The notes below the pieces were generated by a model. That model saw nothing but the letters and a program-made list of their open reading frames with translations, made no database searches and had not been told where the DNA came from. The position numbers and the translations under genes are program-made. Shown here in pieces: positions 1-9,435 of a stretch of DNA of 64,000 nt (positions within the stretch are counted from its first letter, which is position 1; the number at the start of each line of letters is the position of its first letter). The stretch is taken from the NCBI RefSeq assembly GCF_000759715.1, contig NZ_BBLU01000005.1, forward strand, positions 124,001 through 188,000, given 5' to 3'. The stretch is from Demequina mangrovi (lineage in GTDB: Bacteria > Actinomycetota > Actinomycetes > Actinomycetales > Demequinaceae).

Positions 1-305
1 TCGAGCTCGACGCGTGCCTGGTCGACGGGCTCGACGTCGTCGACGAAGTGCGTGGCGAGCGCGTACGCGTACCGCTCGAGCGAGGCCAGCCCGACCGTCT
101 TGGCGAAGGCGTAGGAGGTCTGCTTCTGCGTGTCGGTCGGCAGCACCGCGCCCTGGTCGCCCGTAAGGTGCGCCTCGTCGAAGCGGCCGCGCAGGCAGCT
201 GGACACGTTGACGTCCCGGATCTCGTGGCGAGGGGTGTCGCGCACGATGCGCACGATGCGGTTCTCCGCCTTGCCGTACTGGTGGTCGCCCAGGATGATG
301 CCCAT
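1..305 (-). CDS. pucL: Uricase (factor-independent urate oxidase), N-terminal part
   Basis: The first 101 residues of a cofactor-free urate oxidase, which converts urate to 5-hydroxyisourate. The protein opens MGIILGDHQYGKAE and contains VLPTDTQKQTSYAFAK near residues 61-76. These are the two family signatures that carry the catalytic Lys (YGK, residue 12) and Thr (TDTQK). The ATG at 305 is preceded by a GAGAGG ribosome site, and the C-terminal two thirds lie beyond the left edge. It heads the purine-degradation island, with allantoinase and xanthine dehydrogenase close by on the same strand. An 18-bp perfect palindrome lies in its upstream region. No substitutions are seen in the visible part. 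Confidence 0.95.
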   Translation of the reverse strand, partial: MGIILGDHQYGKAENRIVRIVRDTPRHEIRDVNVSSCLRGRFDEAHLTGDQGAVLPTDTQKQTSYAFAKTVGLASLERYAYALATHFVDDVEPVDQARVEL

Positions 306-322
306 GGCTGCCTCTCGTTCAG

Positions 323-340
323 GCGTGCACGCGTGCACGC
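323..340. promoter_or_regulatory. 18-bp perfect palindrome upstream of uricase
   Basis: GCGTGCACGCGTGCACGC reads identically on both strands and ends 18 bases upstream of the uricase start codon. It also lies in the gap before the divergent gene at 441. A symmetric site this long in a promoter suggests an operator for a dimeric repressor, but which protein binds it is unknown. Confidence 0.5.
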
Positions 341-440
341 GGTGCGAATGCGCCCACGCTAGCCATCGATGGTTTCGCCGGCGTTTCCGCGCATGACGGG
401 CATATGGCCTGGTGCGGGGTTCCCCGATTACAGTCGCCTC

Positions 441-1484
441 ATGGCGGAGGCCTCGGGGGGTTCTCGACGTGCTGCGGTGCGTCCGTGGTGGCAAACCGCG
501 CTCGTGGGCGTGCTGGCCGCCGTCGGCGTGCTCGCGGTGCTCGTCGTGGCGGTGCCGCTGGGCGCGATCGCCTTCGATCAGCGGTCGAAGGACAACGACG
601 CGGAGTCGGGCGCGCGTGGGTCCGCCGCCGCGGCCTTCGGCGCGGTCACCGCCTGCACCGCGCTCGCCGTGAGCGAGCTGGCCGAGGGCGCGGGAGGGGA
701 CGATGCGGCGGTCGCGGCGCGCGCGTGCGCGGAGGGCGAGTCCGGGAGAGGGACTACGGCCGTGCTCGGCAGCGAGGTCGACGGCGGTGTCGCGCGCCTG
801 ACGATGCGCACCTCGGCGTCGGTCGAGACCGGGGGCGGCACGGACTGGTTCGCGGGCCATGGGAGCGCCGGCGGGTGCTGGCACATGACCCTCGATGTCG
901 CCGCTCGCACGATGACGGACCTGGCGGACGTGCGGTGCTCCGCCCTCGACGACGAGGACGCCGCCGTCGCGCACGAGACGGGCCTCCTGGCGCTCGACGG
1001 CGATGGCTCGCTCGACCCGCTGACGGCCGCACCCGGGGCGCGGGGAGAGCTCACCGCGCTGTACGTCACGACGGGGGACAGGCTCTGGACGGGGGACATC
1101 GTCGCCGAGATCGACGGCCGGCCCGTGGTCGCCTACACGGGCCCCGCGCCCTTCGACGAGCCTGGCGCATGGGACGACGATGCGCGCATCCCGTACTCGT
1201 GGACCGTGACGCACGGGATGCAGAAGATGCTGGGCGAGCTCGGCTACGACACCGGCGGGATCGACGGTGTCTACGGTTCTCTCACGGCGCAGGCGATCCG
1301 CGACTTCAACGCGGACCACGGCATCGCCGGCGACGAGCTCGACGAGTCGCTTCTCGTGTGGGTCGGCGACGTCGACCGCTCTCTCGACCGCGACCGCGAC
1401 GGCACCGTGGTGACCGCGGTGCTCGCGGAGGTGGGGGACCGGGTCTCGGGCGACGCGCTCGTCGCCCTGGGCCGCACCTCCTGA
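441..1484 (+). CDS. Membrane-anchored peptidoglycan-binding-domain protein
   Basis: A 347-residue protein with one N-terminal membrane segment (about residues 18-40) and an extracytoplasmic body. Near residues 225-295 it has the arrangement of actinobacterial efflux-adaptor-like proteins: a GDIVAEIDGRPVVAYTG segment followed by a PG_binding_1-like helix bundle (GMQKMLGELGYDTGGIDGVY). A final lipoyl/HlyD-like piece (VLAEVGDRVSGDALVALG) closes the protein. I chose the ATG at 441 because it places the basic stretch and membrane helix at the N terminus. It lies divergent to uricase and convergent with allantoinase and has no obvious purine role. No ABC or RND partner is adjacent, so the transport link is weak. 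Confidence 0.7.
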   Translation: MAEASGGSRRAAVRPWWQTALVGVLAAVGVLAVLVVAVPLGAIAFDQRSKDNDAESGARGSAAAAFGAVTACTALAVSELAEGAGGDDAAVAARACAEGESGRGTTAVLGSEVDGGVARLTMRTSASVETGGGTDWFAGHGSAGGCWHMTLDVAARTMTDLADVRCSALDDEDAAVAHETGLLALDGDGSLDPLTAAPGARGELTALYVTTGDRLWTGDIVAEIDGRPVVAYTGPAPFDEPGAWDDDARIPYSWTVTHGMQKMLGELGYDTGGIDGVYGSLTAQAIRDFNADHGIAGDELDESLLVWVGDVDRSLDRDRDGTVVTAVLAEVGDRVSGDALVALGRTS

Positions 1485-1494
1485 GGCGGCGGGT

Positions 1495-2811
1495 CTAGGG
1501 CCGCGGGACCATGACCCCCTCGGCGTCCTCGGAGCCGCCGAGCCAGACCCGCCGGACCCGTCCGGCGAGCGCGGCGCCGTCGTACGCGCTCACGGGGTTC
1601 TTGTGGGCGAGCTCCGTCGCATGGACCTCCCACGGCACGTCCGCCGCGAATGCGACGAGGTCCGCGTCGCGTCCCGCCTCGATCGCGCCCTTCCCGCCAA
1701 GCCCCGCCCACGCGGCGGGACGCGTCGACATCCACTGCATGACGTGCGCGAGCGAGTAGCCGCGCAGCCGCGCGCCGGTCCACACCGCCGCGAGCGAGGT
1801 CTGCAGCCCCGCGATGCCGCCCCAGGCGGCGCCGAAGTCGCCGTCGCCGGCGAGCTTGAGGTCCGCGGTCGCGGGCGAGTGGTCCGAGGCGACGAAGTCG
1901 ATCAGCCCCTCGGCGAGCGCCTCCCACAGCCGCTCGCGGTTCTCCTCCGAGCGGATGGGCGGGCAGCACTTGTACTGGGTCGCGCCCTCGGGCACGTGCG
2001 CCGCGTCGAACGTGAGGTAGTGCGGGCAGGTCTCGACGGTGAGCGGCAGCCCCTCGGCCTTCGCGTCGGCGATCATCGGCAGCGCGGCCGCGGCTGACAG
2101 GTGCAGGATGTGCGCCCGCGCCCCGGTCTCGCGCATCGCATGGATGACCGTCGCGATCGCGCTCGTCTCCGCCGCCTGCGGGCGCGTCGCCATGAACGCC
2201 CCGAAGTCGCGGCCCGGCGCGACGTCGTACGCGTCGAGCACCTCGGGGTCCTCGGCGTGCACGATGAGCCGCCCGTCGAAGCCTGCGATCTCCTCCATCG
2301 CCCGCAGCAGCTGGCCGCCGTTGAAGTGACCGAACTCGTCGACGCCGCTCGGCGCGAGGAAGCATTTGAAGCCGAATACGCCCGCGTCCCACAGCTCCCG
2401 CATCGTCCCGAAGTTCTCCGGCACGGCGCCGCCCCAGAACCCGACGTTGACGTGCGTCTTGCCCGCGGCGGCCTCCTGCTTCACGGCGAGGGCGTCGACG
2501 GAGACCGTCGGCGGGATCGAGTTGAGGGGCATGTCGATGAGCGTGGTCACCCCGCCGGCGCGGGCGGCGCGCGTGGCTGAGTCGAAGCCCTCCCACTCGG
2601 TGCGACCCGGCTCGTTGACGTGCACGTGGGTGTCGACCACGCCGGGGAGGAGCACCTCGTCCGGGGCGAGCACGACCTCGGCGATCCCGGGGGCGGGGGA
2701 GTCCACCGGGCCGACGCCCGCGATGCGGCCACCGCTGACGAAGACCGCGGCGGGCACCTCCCCGGTCGGCAGCACGGCGCGCGCGGCGCGGATGACAAGG
2801 TCGTGGCTCAT
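1495..2811 (-). CDS. allB: Allantoinase
   Basis: Hydrolyses allantoin to allantoate; a cyclic amidohydrolase of 438 residues, normal for the family. Visible metal-site elements are DTHVHVNEPGRTEWEGF near residue 57, the carbamylatable Lys in GFKCFLAPSG, IVHAED, ILHLSAA and the C-terminal VASDHSPA. The ATG at 2811 follows a GGAGGGAAGAG ribosome site; an upstream in-frame ATG at 2835 adds a poorly conserved extension. It is divergent from xdhC at 2847 with only 35 bases between starts, so the two probably share a promoter region. It acts in the cytosol downstream of uricase. Confidence 0.95.
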   Translation of the reverse strand: MSHDLVIRAARAVLPTGEVPAAVFVSGGRIAGVGPVDSPAPGIAEVVLAPDEVLLPGVVDTHVHVNEPGRTEWEGFDSATRAARAGGVTTLIDMPLNSIPPTVSVDALAVKQEAAAGKTHVNVGFWGGAVPENFGTMRELWDAGVFGFKCFLAPSGVDEFGHFNGGQLLRAMEEIAGFDGRLIVHAEDPEVLDAYDVAPGRDFGAFMATRPQAAETSAIATVIHAMRETGARAHILHLSAAAALPMIADAKAEGLPLTVETCPHYLTFDAAHVPEGATQYKCCPPIRSEENRERLWEALAEGLIDFVASDHSPATADLKLAGDGDFGAAWGGIAGLQTSLAAVWTGARLRGYSLAHVMQWMSTRPAAWAGLGGKGAIEAGRDADLVAFAADVPWEVHATELAHKNPVSAYDGAALAGRVRRVWLGGSEDAEGVMVPRP

Positions 2812-2846
2812 CTCTTCCCTCCGGGTGGGGTGCAAGACTGTCGGGC

Positions 2847-3758
2847 GTGTTCGAGATCGCGCGCGAGGCGCTGGGGGTGCTCCACGAAGGGGGCGCGCTC
2901 GGCGTCGTCGTGGTGACGGCGGTCCACGGCTCGACGCCCCGCGCGCCGGGCTCCGCGATGGCGGTGACGTCCGACGGCCGCGCGCTCGGCGCGATCTCCG
3001 GCGGCTGCATCGAGTCCGAGGCCTACGAGCTCGCGCTCGCGTGCCTCGGCGCCCCCGAGCCCGTGACCGAGACGCTCGGCGGCGAGGGAGACCTGCTCCG
3101 CCCCGGTCTCGCGTGCGGCGGCGCGGTGGACGTCCTGGCCTTCCGCATCGGGCCCGGCGACCGGGAGCTCATCGCGGCCCTCGAGGCCTCGCTCGCGGAC
3201 GGCGAGGTGACGATGACGCTGCCCGGCGGGCGGCGCATCGTCCGGGAGCGCGCACCGAGGCTCGTCATCGTGGGCGCGGTCGACTTCACCCCGGCCCTCG
3301 CGGCCGCAGGCGACGCCCTGGGCTACCGCGTCGTCGTGGTCGATCCGCGTCCCGTGTTCGCGACCGCCGAGCGCGTCCCCGCGGCGCACGAGGTCCACGT
3401 CGCGTGGCCCGACGCCTTCCTGCGCTCCTTCGAGATCGAGGAGTCGACCGTGATCTGCGTCCTCACCCACGACGACCGCGTCGACGTCCCCGCGCTCGAG
3501 GTCGCGCTCGCGTCGCGGGCTGCCTACGTCGGCGCGATGGGCTCGCGCGTCGCTCACGAGCGTCGGCTCGCCCGCCTGCGTGAGGCCGGCGTGGGGGACG
3601 ATGCGCTGGCACGGCTGCGCTCGCCCATCGGGCTCGATCTGGGCGGGTCCTCGCCCGCGGAGACCGCCGTCGCGATCCTCGCGGAGGTGATCGCGGAGCG
3701 TGCCGGGGGCACGGGTCGGCGGCTGAGCGAGCTGGACGGGCATATTCACCGGACCTGA
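2847..3758 (+). CDS. xdhC: XdhC-family molybdoenzyme maturation protein
   Basis: A 303-residue XdhC/CoxI protein, which in characterised bacteria binds molybdenum cofactor and inserts its sulfurated form into xanthine dehydrogenase. The N-terminal part has [13 protein letters not shown] and ISGGCIESE. The C-terminal Rossmann part has [40 protein letters not shown] and [18 protein letters not shown]. The start is GTG at 2847. Its stop overlaps the convergent xanthine dehydrogenase stop by 13 bp. It is encoded opposite to its probable client but in the same island. Confidence 0.92.
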   Translation: MFEIAREALGVLHEGGALGVVVVTAVHGSTPRAPGSAMAVTSDGRALGAISGGCIESEAYELALACLGAPEPVTETLGGEGDLLRPGLACGGAVDVLAFRIGPGDRELIAALEASLADGEVTMTLPGGRRIVRERAPRLVIVGAVDFTPALAAAGDALGYRVVVVDPRPVFATAERVPAAHEVHVAWPDAFLRSFEIEESTVICVLTHDDRVDVPALEVALASRAAYVGAMGSRVAHERRLARLREAGVGDDALARLRSPIGLDLGGSSPAETAVAILAEVIAERAGGTGRRLSELDGHIHRT

Positions 3759-6484
3759 GCGTCCCGGGAGGGCTCGGATCCGCCTCCGGACCGGTACTGA
3801 GCGTCCCGAGCCGGGGTGGTGGAGGTGGCGGGCGTGGCTGACGCGGCGAGGCGCCACACGCGGTCGCGGGTCATCGGCAGCTCCATGGGCCGCACACCGA
3901 TGGCGCGGCGGATCGCGTTCGCCAGCGCGGGCGCGACCGGGTTGTACGGCGACTCCGACATGGACTTCGCGCCGAGCGGGCCCAGCGAGTCGGAGGTCTC
4001 GGCGAAGTACACCTCGGTCTCCGGGACGTCCGAGATCTGCGGGACGCGGTAGACGCGGAAGGCGGGATTCGTCGGCGAGCCCTGATCGCCGATGAGCACC
4101 TCCTCGTACAGCGCGGAGCCGATGCCCTGCGCCACGCCGCCCTCGATCTGGCCGCGGCACTGCGCGGGGTTGAGCACCACGCCGGCGTCCGCGGACTGGA
4201 TCGACTGGAGGATCCGCACCGCGCCGGTCTCGACGTCGACCGCGACGCGGAAGGCCTGCACGTTGAAGGCGAGCGAGCGGACCTTGCCGTCGGTCTCGCC
4301 GTGCGCCGTGAGGCCGCCCTCGGGGATCTCCGTCCCGTCGTCGAGCAGCTCGCGCAGCGCGAGCGCGGCGGCGTGCACCGCCTTGCCCGCCACCGTGATG
4401 CCCGTCGAGCCGAAGGCGCCGGTGTCGTACGTGGTCGCGTCCGTGTCGGAGGTGCGCAGCCGCACGGCGTCGGGAGACAGCCCCAGCGCCGAGGCCGCGA
4501 TCTGCGTGAGGACGGTGTGGGTGCCGTTGCCGAACTCGACCGTGCCGGCCGCGACCAGCGCGCTGCCGTCCGGGAAGGCGGTGACCGAGGCGGTCGCGTG
4601 GTGCCCGCGCGGTGGGATGGTCGCGATCATGCTGAGCGCCATGCCCTCGCCCACGGCCCAGCCGTCGGGCGCCTCGACGCCGTTGCCGCGGCGCAGCGCC
4701 TCCTCCGCCAGGTCGAGGCACTGGTCGAGCCCGTACGAGCCGAAGATGAGGTCGTCCTGATGCCGCCGCTCGGTGACGCCGAGCTTGTCGCCGTCCTTTA
4801 CCGCGTTGATGCGGCGCAGCTCGAAGGGGTCGATGCCCAGCTCGAGCGCGAGATCGTCCAGCGCGGACTCGACCGCGAAGATCACCTGGCCCAGCCCGTA
4901 GCCGCGGAACGCGCCCGAGGGGGTGGTGTGCGTGTAGACCACCTCGGCGTCGAGGCGCTTGGCGGGGGAGCGGTAGGCCTCGAGCGACTCGGCGCAGCCG
5001 TGGAACATCACGCCGATCGCGTGGTTGCCGTACGCGCCCGTGTTGCTCAGCACCTGGATGTCCATCGCGGTGAGCCTCCCGTTCGCGGAGGCGCCGAGCG
5101 TCGCGGTCACGCGGAAGGGGTGCCGGGTCGCGGTGCGCGTGAACTCCTCCTCGCGGGTCATCTCGTACGCGACGGGCCGGCCGGTGCGCAGCACCGCGAG
5201 CCCCACGATGTCCTCCGCGAAGATCTCCTGCTTGCCGCCGAAGCCGCCGCCCACCCGGGCGGTGAAGACGCGCACCGACTCCGGGTCGCGGTCGAGGATC
5301 ACGGCGAGCTCGTCGCGGACCAGGAACGGGACCTGCGAGCTGGTGCGCAGCGTGAGCCGCCCCTCCTCGTCGATCCATCCCAGTGCGCCGTGCGTCTCGA
5401 GCTGCGCGTGGCTCACGCGCGCGTTGGACCAGGTGCCCGTCGCGACGGCAGCGGCGCTCGCGAGCCCCGCGTCGACGTCGCCGTAGCCGCCCTTCCACGA
5501 GGCGATCACGTTGCGCGACGCCTCGGCGACGCCGTCCTCGGGCGTGCGGTCGGGATGGACCAGCGGCGCGCCGGGGGAGCGGGCCTCCTCGGGGTCGAGG
5601 ACCGCCGGCAGCACCTCGTACTCGACCACGATCGCCGCGCAGCCCGCCTCGGCCAGCGCGGGGGTGTCCGCGACGACGGCCGCGACCCGCTGGCCCCGGA
5701 ACCGCAGGACCGAGTCGAGGATCCGGGTGTCGCGGGGGTCGTCCATGCGGTTGTCGTGACGCGCGGTCGAGAAGCGCGTCGCGGGGGCGTCCTCGTGGGT
5801 GAGCACGGCGTGCACGCCGGGGATGGCGAGCGCCGCGGTCGCGTCGATGGAGACGATGCGCGCGTGGGCGTGCGGGCTGCCGAGCACCCTGAGGTGGGTG
5901 AGGCCCGGCACGTCGGTGTCGAACGTGTACGGCTCGCGGCCCTGCACCACGCGGTCCGCCGCGGGGGGCCGCGCGCTCGTGCCCGCCTCCGCCGACGCAT
6001 CGTCCCCGGTGGCGCCGTCCGACGCAGGGCAGCCGAGGCAGCCCCCGCCGCAGCCGCGGACCGCGTGCTCCACCGCCTCGCGGATGGGTCGGTACCCGGT
6101 GCAGCGGCACAGGTTGCCCTTGAGGCGGCGGTCGAGGTCGGGCAGGTCGTCCTCGGTCAGTGTCGACGCGGTGACCGTCATGCCGGGCGTGCAGAAGCCG
6201 CACTGGAACGCGAAGTGGCGGGCGAAGGAGTCCTGCACGGGGTGCGGCTCCTCGCCCGGCGCGAGCCCGCCCGCGGTGGTGACCTCCCGACCCTCGGCCC
6301 GCTGCGCGGGGTAGAGGCACGAGTGCACGGGGCTGCCGTCGACGAGCACCGTGCACGCGCCGCAGTCGCCCGCGTCGCAGCCCTTCTTCACCTCGAAGCG
6401 ACCGTGCTCGCGCAGGTAGGTGCGCAGGCACTGGCCGGGTGCGGGCTCGCCGTGGACCTCGGCGCCGTCGACGTCCATCCTCAT
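3746..6484 (-). CDS. Xanthine dehydrogenase, fused [2Fe-2S] and molybdopterin subunit
   Basis: A 912-residue fusion of the usual small iron-sulfur subunit with the large catalytic subunit. It would oxidise hypoxanthine or xanthine at Mo and pass electrons through two FeS centres to the FAD subunit. The plant-type cluster is [19 protein letters not shown] and the second cluster is [10 protein letters not shown] plus [11 protein letters not shown], all in the first 130 residues. The Mo domain carries [19 protein letters not shown] and GAKSMSESP, whose Glu fits the catalytic base. A linker near residue 145 has an extra cysteine run (CGGGCLGC). The last ~20 residues (RDAQYR...RDAQVR) are encoded by a dispersed repeat. 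Its ATG overlaps the FAD-subunit stop by 4 bp. Confidence 0.9.
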   Translation of the reverse strand: MRMDVDGAEVHGEPAPGQCLRTYLREHGRFEVKKGCDAGDCGACTVLVDGSPVHSCLYPAQRAEGREVTTAGGLAPGEEPHPVQDSFARHFAFQCGFCTPGMTVTASTLTEDDLPDLDRRLKGNLCRCTGYRPIREAVEHAVRGCGGGCLGCPASDGATGDDASAEAGTSARPPAADRVVQGREPYTFDTDVPGLTHLRVLGSPHAHARIVSIDATAALAIPGVHAVLTHEDAPATRFSTARHDNRMDDPRDTRILDSVLRFRGQRVAAVVADTPALAEAGCAAIVVEYEVLPAVLDPEEARSPGAPLVHPDRTPEDGVAEASRNVIASWKGGYGDVDAGLASAAAVATGTWSNARVSHAQLETHGALGWIDEEGRLTLRTSSQVPFLVRDELAVILDRDPESVRVFTARVGGGFGGKQEIFAEDIVGLAVLRTGRPVAYEMTREEEFTRTATRHPFRVTATLGASANGRLTAMDIQVLSNTGAYGNHAIGVMFHGCAESLEAYRSPAKRLDAEVVYTHTTPSGAFRGYGLGQVIFAVESALDDLALELGIDPFELRRINAVKDGDKLGVTERRHQDDLIFGSYGLDQCLDLAEEALRRGNGVEAPDGWAVGEGMALSMIATIPPRGHHATASVTAFPDGSALVAAGTVEFGNGTHTVLTQIAASALGLSPDAVRLRTSDTDATTYDTGAFGSTGITVAGKAVHAAALALRELLDDGTEIPEGGLTAHGETDGKVRSLAFNVQAFRVAVDVETGAVRILQSIQSADAGVVLNPAQCRGQIEGGVAQGIGSALYEEVLIGDQGSPTNPAFRVYRVPQISDVPETEVYFAETSDSLGPLGAKSMSESPYNPVAPALANAIRRAIGVRPMELPMTRDRVWRLAASATPATSTTPARDAQYRSGGGSEPSRDAQVR
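3752..3808 (-). repeat. Paired 15-mer repeat, copy A (in xdh 3' end)
   Basis: Two direct 15-mers start exactly 42 bp apart. Read on the minus strand they are CGGGACGCTCAGTAC (3794-3808) and then CGGGACGCTCAGGTC (3752-3766). The spacer is different from those of the other copies. The unit is translated as the C terminus of the xanthine dehydrogenase (RDAQY...RDAQV), and the stop codon comes directly after it. The same structure occurs at 28653-28709 and 33678-33734. Confidence 0.8.
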
Positions 6485-7281
6485 GCGAGCTCCTCTGCCA
6501 CCTCGGCCGCGAGCACGCCCGCGACGTGCCGGCGCCAGTCCTCCGCGCCGAGCGCGTCGGTGTAGAAGCCGTCGGCCGCGCGCGCATCGTCCCGCGCCTC
6601 GGTGGGCGTCGGTGGAGCGTCGTAGCGCAGCACCGTCGGCGTGAGCGTGGCGGCCGTGACGACGATGACGGTGCGCCCGTCCTCGTGGACGCGGCCCGTC
6701 ACCACCGCGCCCGAGCGTCCCAGCTCCGCCAGCGCGACCTTCCGCAGCGCGGTCCGGGCCCGCAGGGCGTCGGCGCCGATGCGCACCTCGCGGACCAGGT
6801 CGCCGTGACCGAGCGTGGTGGTGCCGTTCCCCGTGGGCAGGCTCGCGACGGGGACGATGCGCTCCTCGCCGTCGGCGGTCCAGATCACGGCGGCCGCGTC
6901 GAGGGTGACGCAGGCCGCGAGCATCGCGGCCGCGGCGTACGAGCGGCAGATGTTGCCGACCACCGTCGCCTCGTTCCAGATCTTGAAGCTCGCGAGGAGC
7001 GCGTTCGCGGCCTCGGCGAACAGCGGCTGCGCGGCCCACCCGACGTGGGGCGGCAGCGCGAGCAGGTCGGCGATGGTGCACGTCGCGCCGATGGCGAGTC
7101 CGTCGCGGCTCACCTCGAGCCGCGGCCAGCCCATGCCCTGGAGGTCGACGAGGCCCGTGACGTCGCGGTTGGGCTCCGAGAACAGCCACGTGCCGCCCGC
7201 GAGGAAGCGCTCGCCGGGGGCGAGCGCGAGGTCCGCGCGGGTGGTGGCGCGGCGGTATCCGGTGACCGTCATGAGGTCCAT
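6481..7281 (-). CDS. Xanthine dehydrogenase FAD-binding subunit
   Basis: A 266-residue CO-dehydrogenase-flavoprotein-type subunit that takes electrons from the FeS clusters and passes them to NAD+ or another acceptor. The FAD motifs are FLAGGTWLF near residue 26 (family AGGT) and [10 protein letters not shown] near residue 104 (family TxGGN). The [12 protein letters not shown] region and a short C-terminal domain follow. The ATG at 7281 is preceded by GGGAGG. Its stop overlaps the start of the fused catalytic gene (ATGA), so translation is probably coupled. It is divergent from the ABC importer. Confidence 0.9.
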   Translation of the reverse strand: MDLMTVTGYRRATTRADLALAPGERFLAGGTWLFSEPNRDVTGLVDLQGMGWPRLEVSRDGLAIGATCTIADLLALPPHVGWAAQPLFAEAANALLASFKIWNEATVVGNICRSYAAAAMLAACVTLDAAAVIWTADGEERIVPVASLPTGNGTTTLGHGDLVREVRIGADALRARTALRKVALAELGRSGAVVTGRVHEDGRTVIVVTAATLTPTVLRYDAPPTPTEARDDARAADGFYTDALGAEDWRRHVAGVLAAEVAEELA

Positions 7282-7509
7282 GACGCCTCCCTTCCGAGCC
7301 GACTTCCGGCGAGTCTGCCACGGACGAAAGTCACGGTTGTGTCACGGAACCCTGAATTTACGAGGGCGAAACACAACGACGCATGTTCATGAAATCTACA
7401 TTCCATAACGTCGTCGGCGACGTGCCGGGAGTGTGCCCGGATACCGCGGGAGGCGACCCCACCACCTGTCTTCCCGGTCGATCGTGCGTCGATTCCAAAG
7501 GGAGAACAC
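7282..7509. promoter_or_regulatory. Divergent promoter region, xdh genes / ABC importer
   Basis: A 228-bp gap between oppositely oriented transcription units, with an unusually A+T-rich core at about 7340-7412. It contains the perfect palindrome TTCATGAA (7386-7393) and, 10 bases on, CATTCCATAACG. No clear -35/-10 pair could be fixed for either direction. The symmetric A+T-rich core is the natural place for the cupin regulator encoded at 11110 to act, which is inference. A GGGAG ribosome site precedes the importer ATG at 7510. Confidence 0.5.
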
Positions 7510-8601
7510 ATGCGTTTCATCAGTGGCAAGGCGAGCCGTCGCGCGGCCGTCGCCGGTCTCGCGGGCGTCGCGGCGCTCGCGCTCGCGGCCTGCTCGTCGG
7601 ACTCCGAGCCCGCGGCCTCGGAGTCGGGCAGCTCCGACGACGTGGCCATGGAGGCGCCTGAGTACGGTGACCTCGCGGTCCAGCTGTCGTGGATCAAGAA
7701 CGAGGAGTTCTCGGGAGAGTTCTTCGCGGACACGAACGGCTACTACACCGAGGCGGGCTTCGACGCCGTCACCCTGACCCCCGGCCCGTCGACCGGTGTC
7801 GCGGAGCTCCTCTCGGGCTCGACCGACGTCGCGCTCTCGGACGCGGTCTCGATCGGTTCGGCCGTCGCCGCCGAGGAGGCGCCGCTCAAGATCATCGGCA
7901 CCACCTACCAGAAGAACCCCTTCACGGTCCTCTCGCTGGCCGACGGCGGCAACATCGTCACCGCCGAGGACATGGTCGGCAAGAAGATCGGCGTCCAGGA
8001 CTCCAACACCGCGCTGTTCATGGCGCTGCTCGCGGCGAACGGCCTCACCGAGGACGACCTCGAGATCGTGCCGGTCCAGTACGACCCGGCGCCGCTCACC
8101 AACGGCGAGGTCGACGGCTTCATCGCCTACCTCACCAACGAGTCGATCACGGTCGAGGCCGCCGGCTACGACACCGTGAACCTGCCGTTCGCGGACAACG
8201 GCCTGCCGTTCGTCGCGGAGACCTTCACCGTCACCGACCAGGCGATCGCCGAGGACCGCGAGAAGCTCAAGGCCTTCCTCGTCGCCGAGATCAAGGGCTG
8301 GACCGACGCCGTCAACGACCCGGAGGAGGGCGCCCGCCTCGCGTACGAGGTCTACGGTGCCGACCTCGAGCTCAACCCCGAGAACTCCATCGCCGGCGCG
8401 ATCGCGCAGGCGGAGGACCTCGTGGTCTCGGACGAGACCGCTTCGGCCGGCCTCTTCACCATCTCCGACGCGCTCCAGGCGTCGACCATCGAGTCGCTCG
8501 CCGGTGCCGGCATCGAGCTCGAGCCCGCGGACCTCTTCGACCTCAGCCTCCTGGCCGAGGTCTACGAGGAGCACCCCGAGCTCGTCGCCTACGCAGGTTG
8601 A
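7510..8601 (+). CDS. ABC importer substrate-binding lipoprotein (NMT1/SsuA-like)
   Basis: A 363-residue periplasmic-type binding protein. It begins with a lipoprotein signal whose lipobox is ALAAC (Cys28), followed by a Ser/Glu-rich linker. The fold resembles NMT1/THI5 and taurine/nitrate binding proteins: LQLSWIKNEEF-like opening (VQLSWIKNEEF), GYYTEAGFDAVTL, STDVALSDAVS and GKKIGVQDSNTA. It is the first gene of an importer operon with an ATPase and two permeases. Family members bind thiamine precursors, sulfonates, nitrate or purine-like compounds. The surrounding purine genes make a purine, xanthine or ureide substrate likely, but binding residues cannot be assigned from sequence. Confidence 0.85.
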   Translation: MRFISGKASRRAAVAGLAGVAALALAACSSDSEPAASESGSSDDVAMEAPEYGDLAVQLSWIKNEEFSGEFFADTNGYYTEAGFDAVTLTPGPSTGVAELLSGSTDVALSDAVSIGSAVAAEEAPLKIIGTTYQKNPFTVLSLADGGNIVTAEDMVGKKIGVQDSNTALFMALLAANGLTEDDLEIVPVQYDPAPLTNGEVDGFIAYLTNESITVEAAGYDTVNLPFADNGLPFVAETFTVTDQAIAEDREKLKAFLVAEIKGWTDAVNDPEEGARLAYEVYGADLELNPENSIAGAIAQAEDLVVSDETASAGLFTISDALQASTIESLAGAGIELEPADLFDLSLLAEVYEEHPELVAYAG

Positions 8602-8610
8602 TCTGAACCA

Positions 8611-9435
8611 GTGACCGACGTCACCGAGACCGGTGCCCGGGGCGAGTCCGCCCCGGGCACCGGCCTGCAGATCACGGGCCTCAACAAGGTCTTCACCTCC
8701 GGGAAGAAGACCGTCACCGCGCTCCAGGACGCGAACCTCCACACCGACCGCGGCTCGTTCCTCGCGCTGCTCGGTCCGTCGGGGTGCGGCAAGTCGACCA
8801 TCCTGCGCATCCTCGCGGGTCTCGAGGAGCCGACGAGCGGCAGCACCCGCGTCGACGGCCGGTCCCCGAAGGATCTGCGCGCCTACAACGAGCTGGGCAT
8901 CGCGTTCCAGGACTCCGCGCTGCTGCCGTGGCGCTCGGTGTACGCCAACATCAAGCTTCCCTTCGAGGTCGCCGGCAAGCCCGTCGACGACGACTACATC
9001 GAGGAGCTCATCGAGCTCGTGGGGCTCAAGGGCTTCGAGAAGGCCAAGCCCGCGCAGCTCTCGGGCGGCATGCGCCAGCGCGTGTCGATCGCGCGTGCGC
9101 TGGTGCTCAAGCCCTCGGTGCTGCTGCTCGACGAGCCCTTCGGCGCGCTCGACGACATGACCCGTCAGCGCCTCAACCTCGAGCTCATGCGCATCCTCGC
9201 GGCCAAGCCCGCGACCACGCTGCTGGTGACGCACGGCATCTCCGAGGCGATCTTCCTCGCGGACCAGGTCGCCGTCATGAGCCCGCGCCCCGGACGCGTC
9301 AAGGAGGTCATGCAGATCGACCTCCCGCGTCCCCGTACCCCGGACATCCAGCGCAGCCCGGAGTTCCACGCGTACGTGGACCAGGCCTCGGAGCTGCTGT
9401 TCGGCGCGGGCGGCGCGGCCACCGAGGACCACTGA
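8611..9435 (+). CDS. ABC importer ATP-binding protein (SsuB/TauB class)
   Basis: A 274-residue ATPase that powers the adjacent permeases. It has Walker [11 protein letters not shown]-loop FQDSALLPW, signature [15 protein letters not shown], Walker [12 protein letters not shown] and the switch His in [10 protein letters not shown]. The start is GTG at 8611, 9 bases after the binding-protein stop. Its stop overlaps the ATG of the first permease (TGATG), a sign of coupled translation. The extra N terminus (about 25 residues) is Gly/Ala/Thr-rich and poorly conserved. Confidence 0.92.
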   Translation: MTDVTETGARGESAPGTGLQITGLNKVFTSGKKTVTALQDANLHTDRGSFLALLGPSGCGKSTILRILAGLEEPTSGSTRVDGRSPKDLRAYNELGIAFQDSALLPWRSVYANIKLPFEVAGKPVDDDYIEELIELVGLKGFEKAKPAQLSGGMRQRVSIARALVLKPSVLLLDEPFGALDDMTRQRLNLELMRILAAKPATTLLVTHGISEAIFLADQVAVMSPRPGRVKEVMQIDLPRPRTPDIQRSPEFHAYVDQASELLFGAGGAATEDH

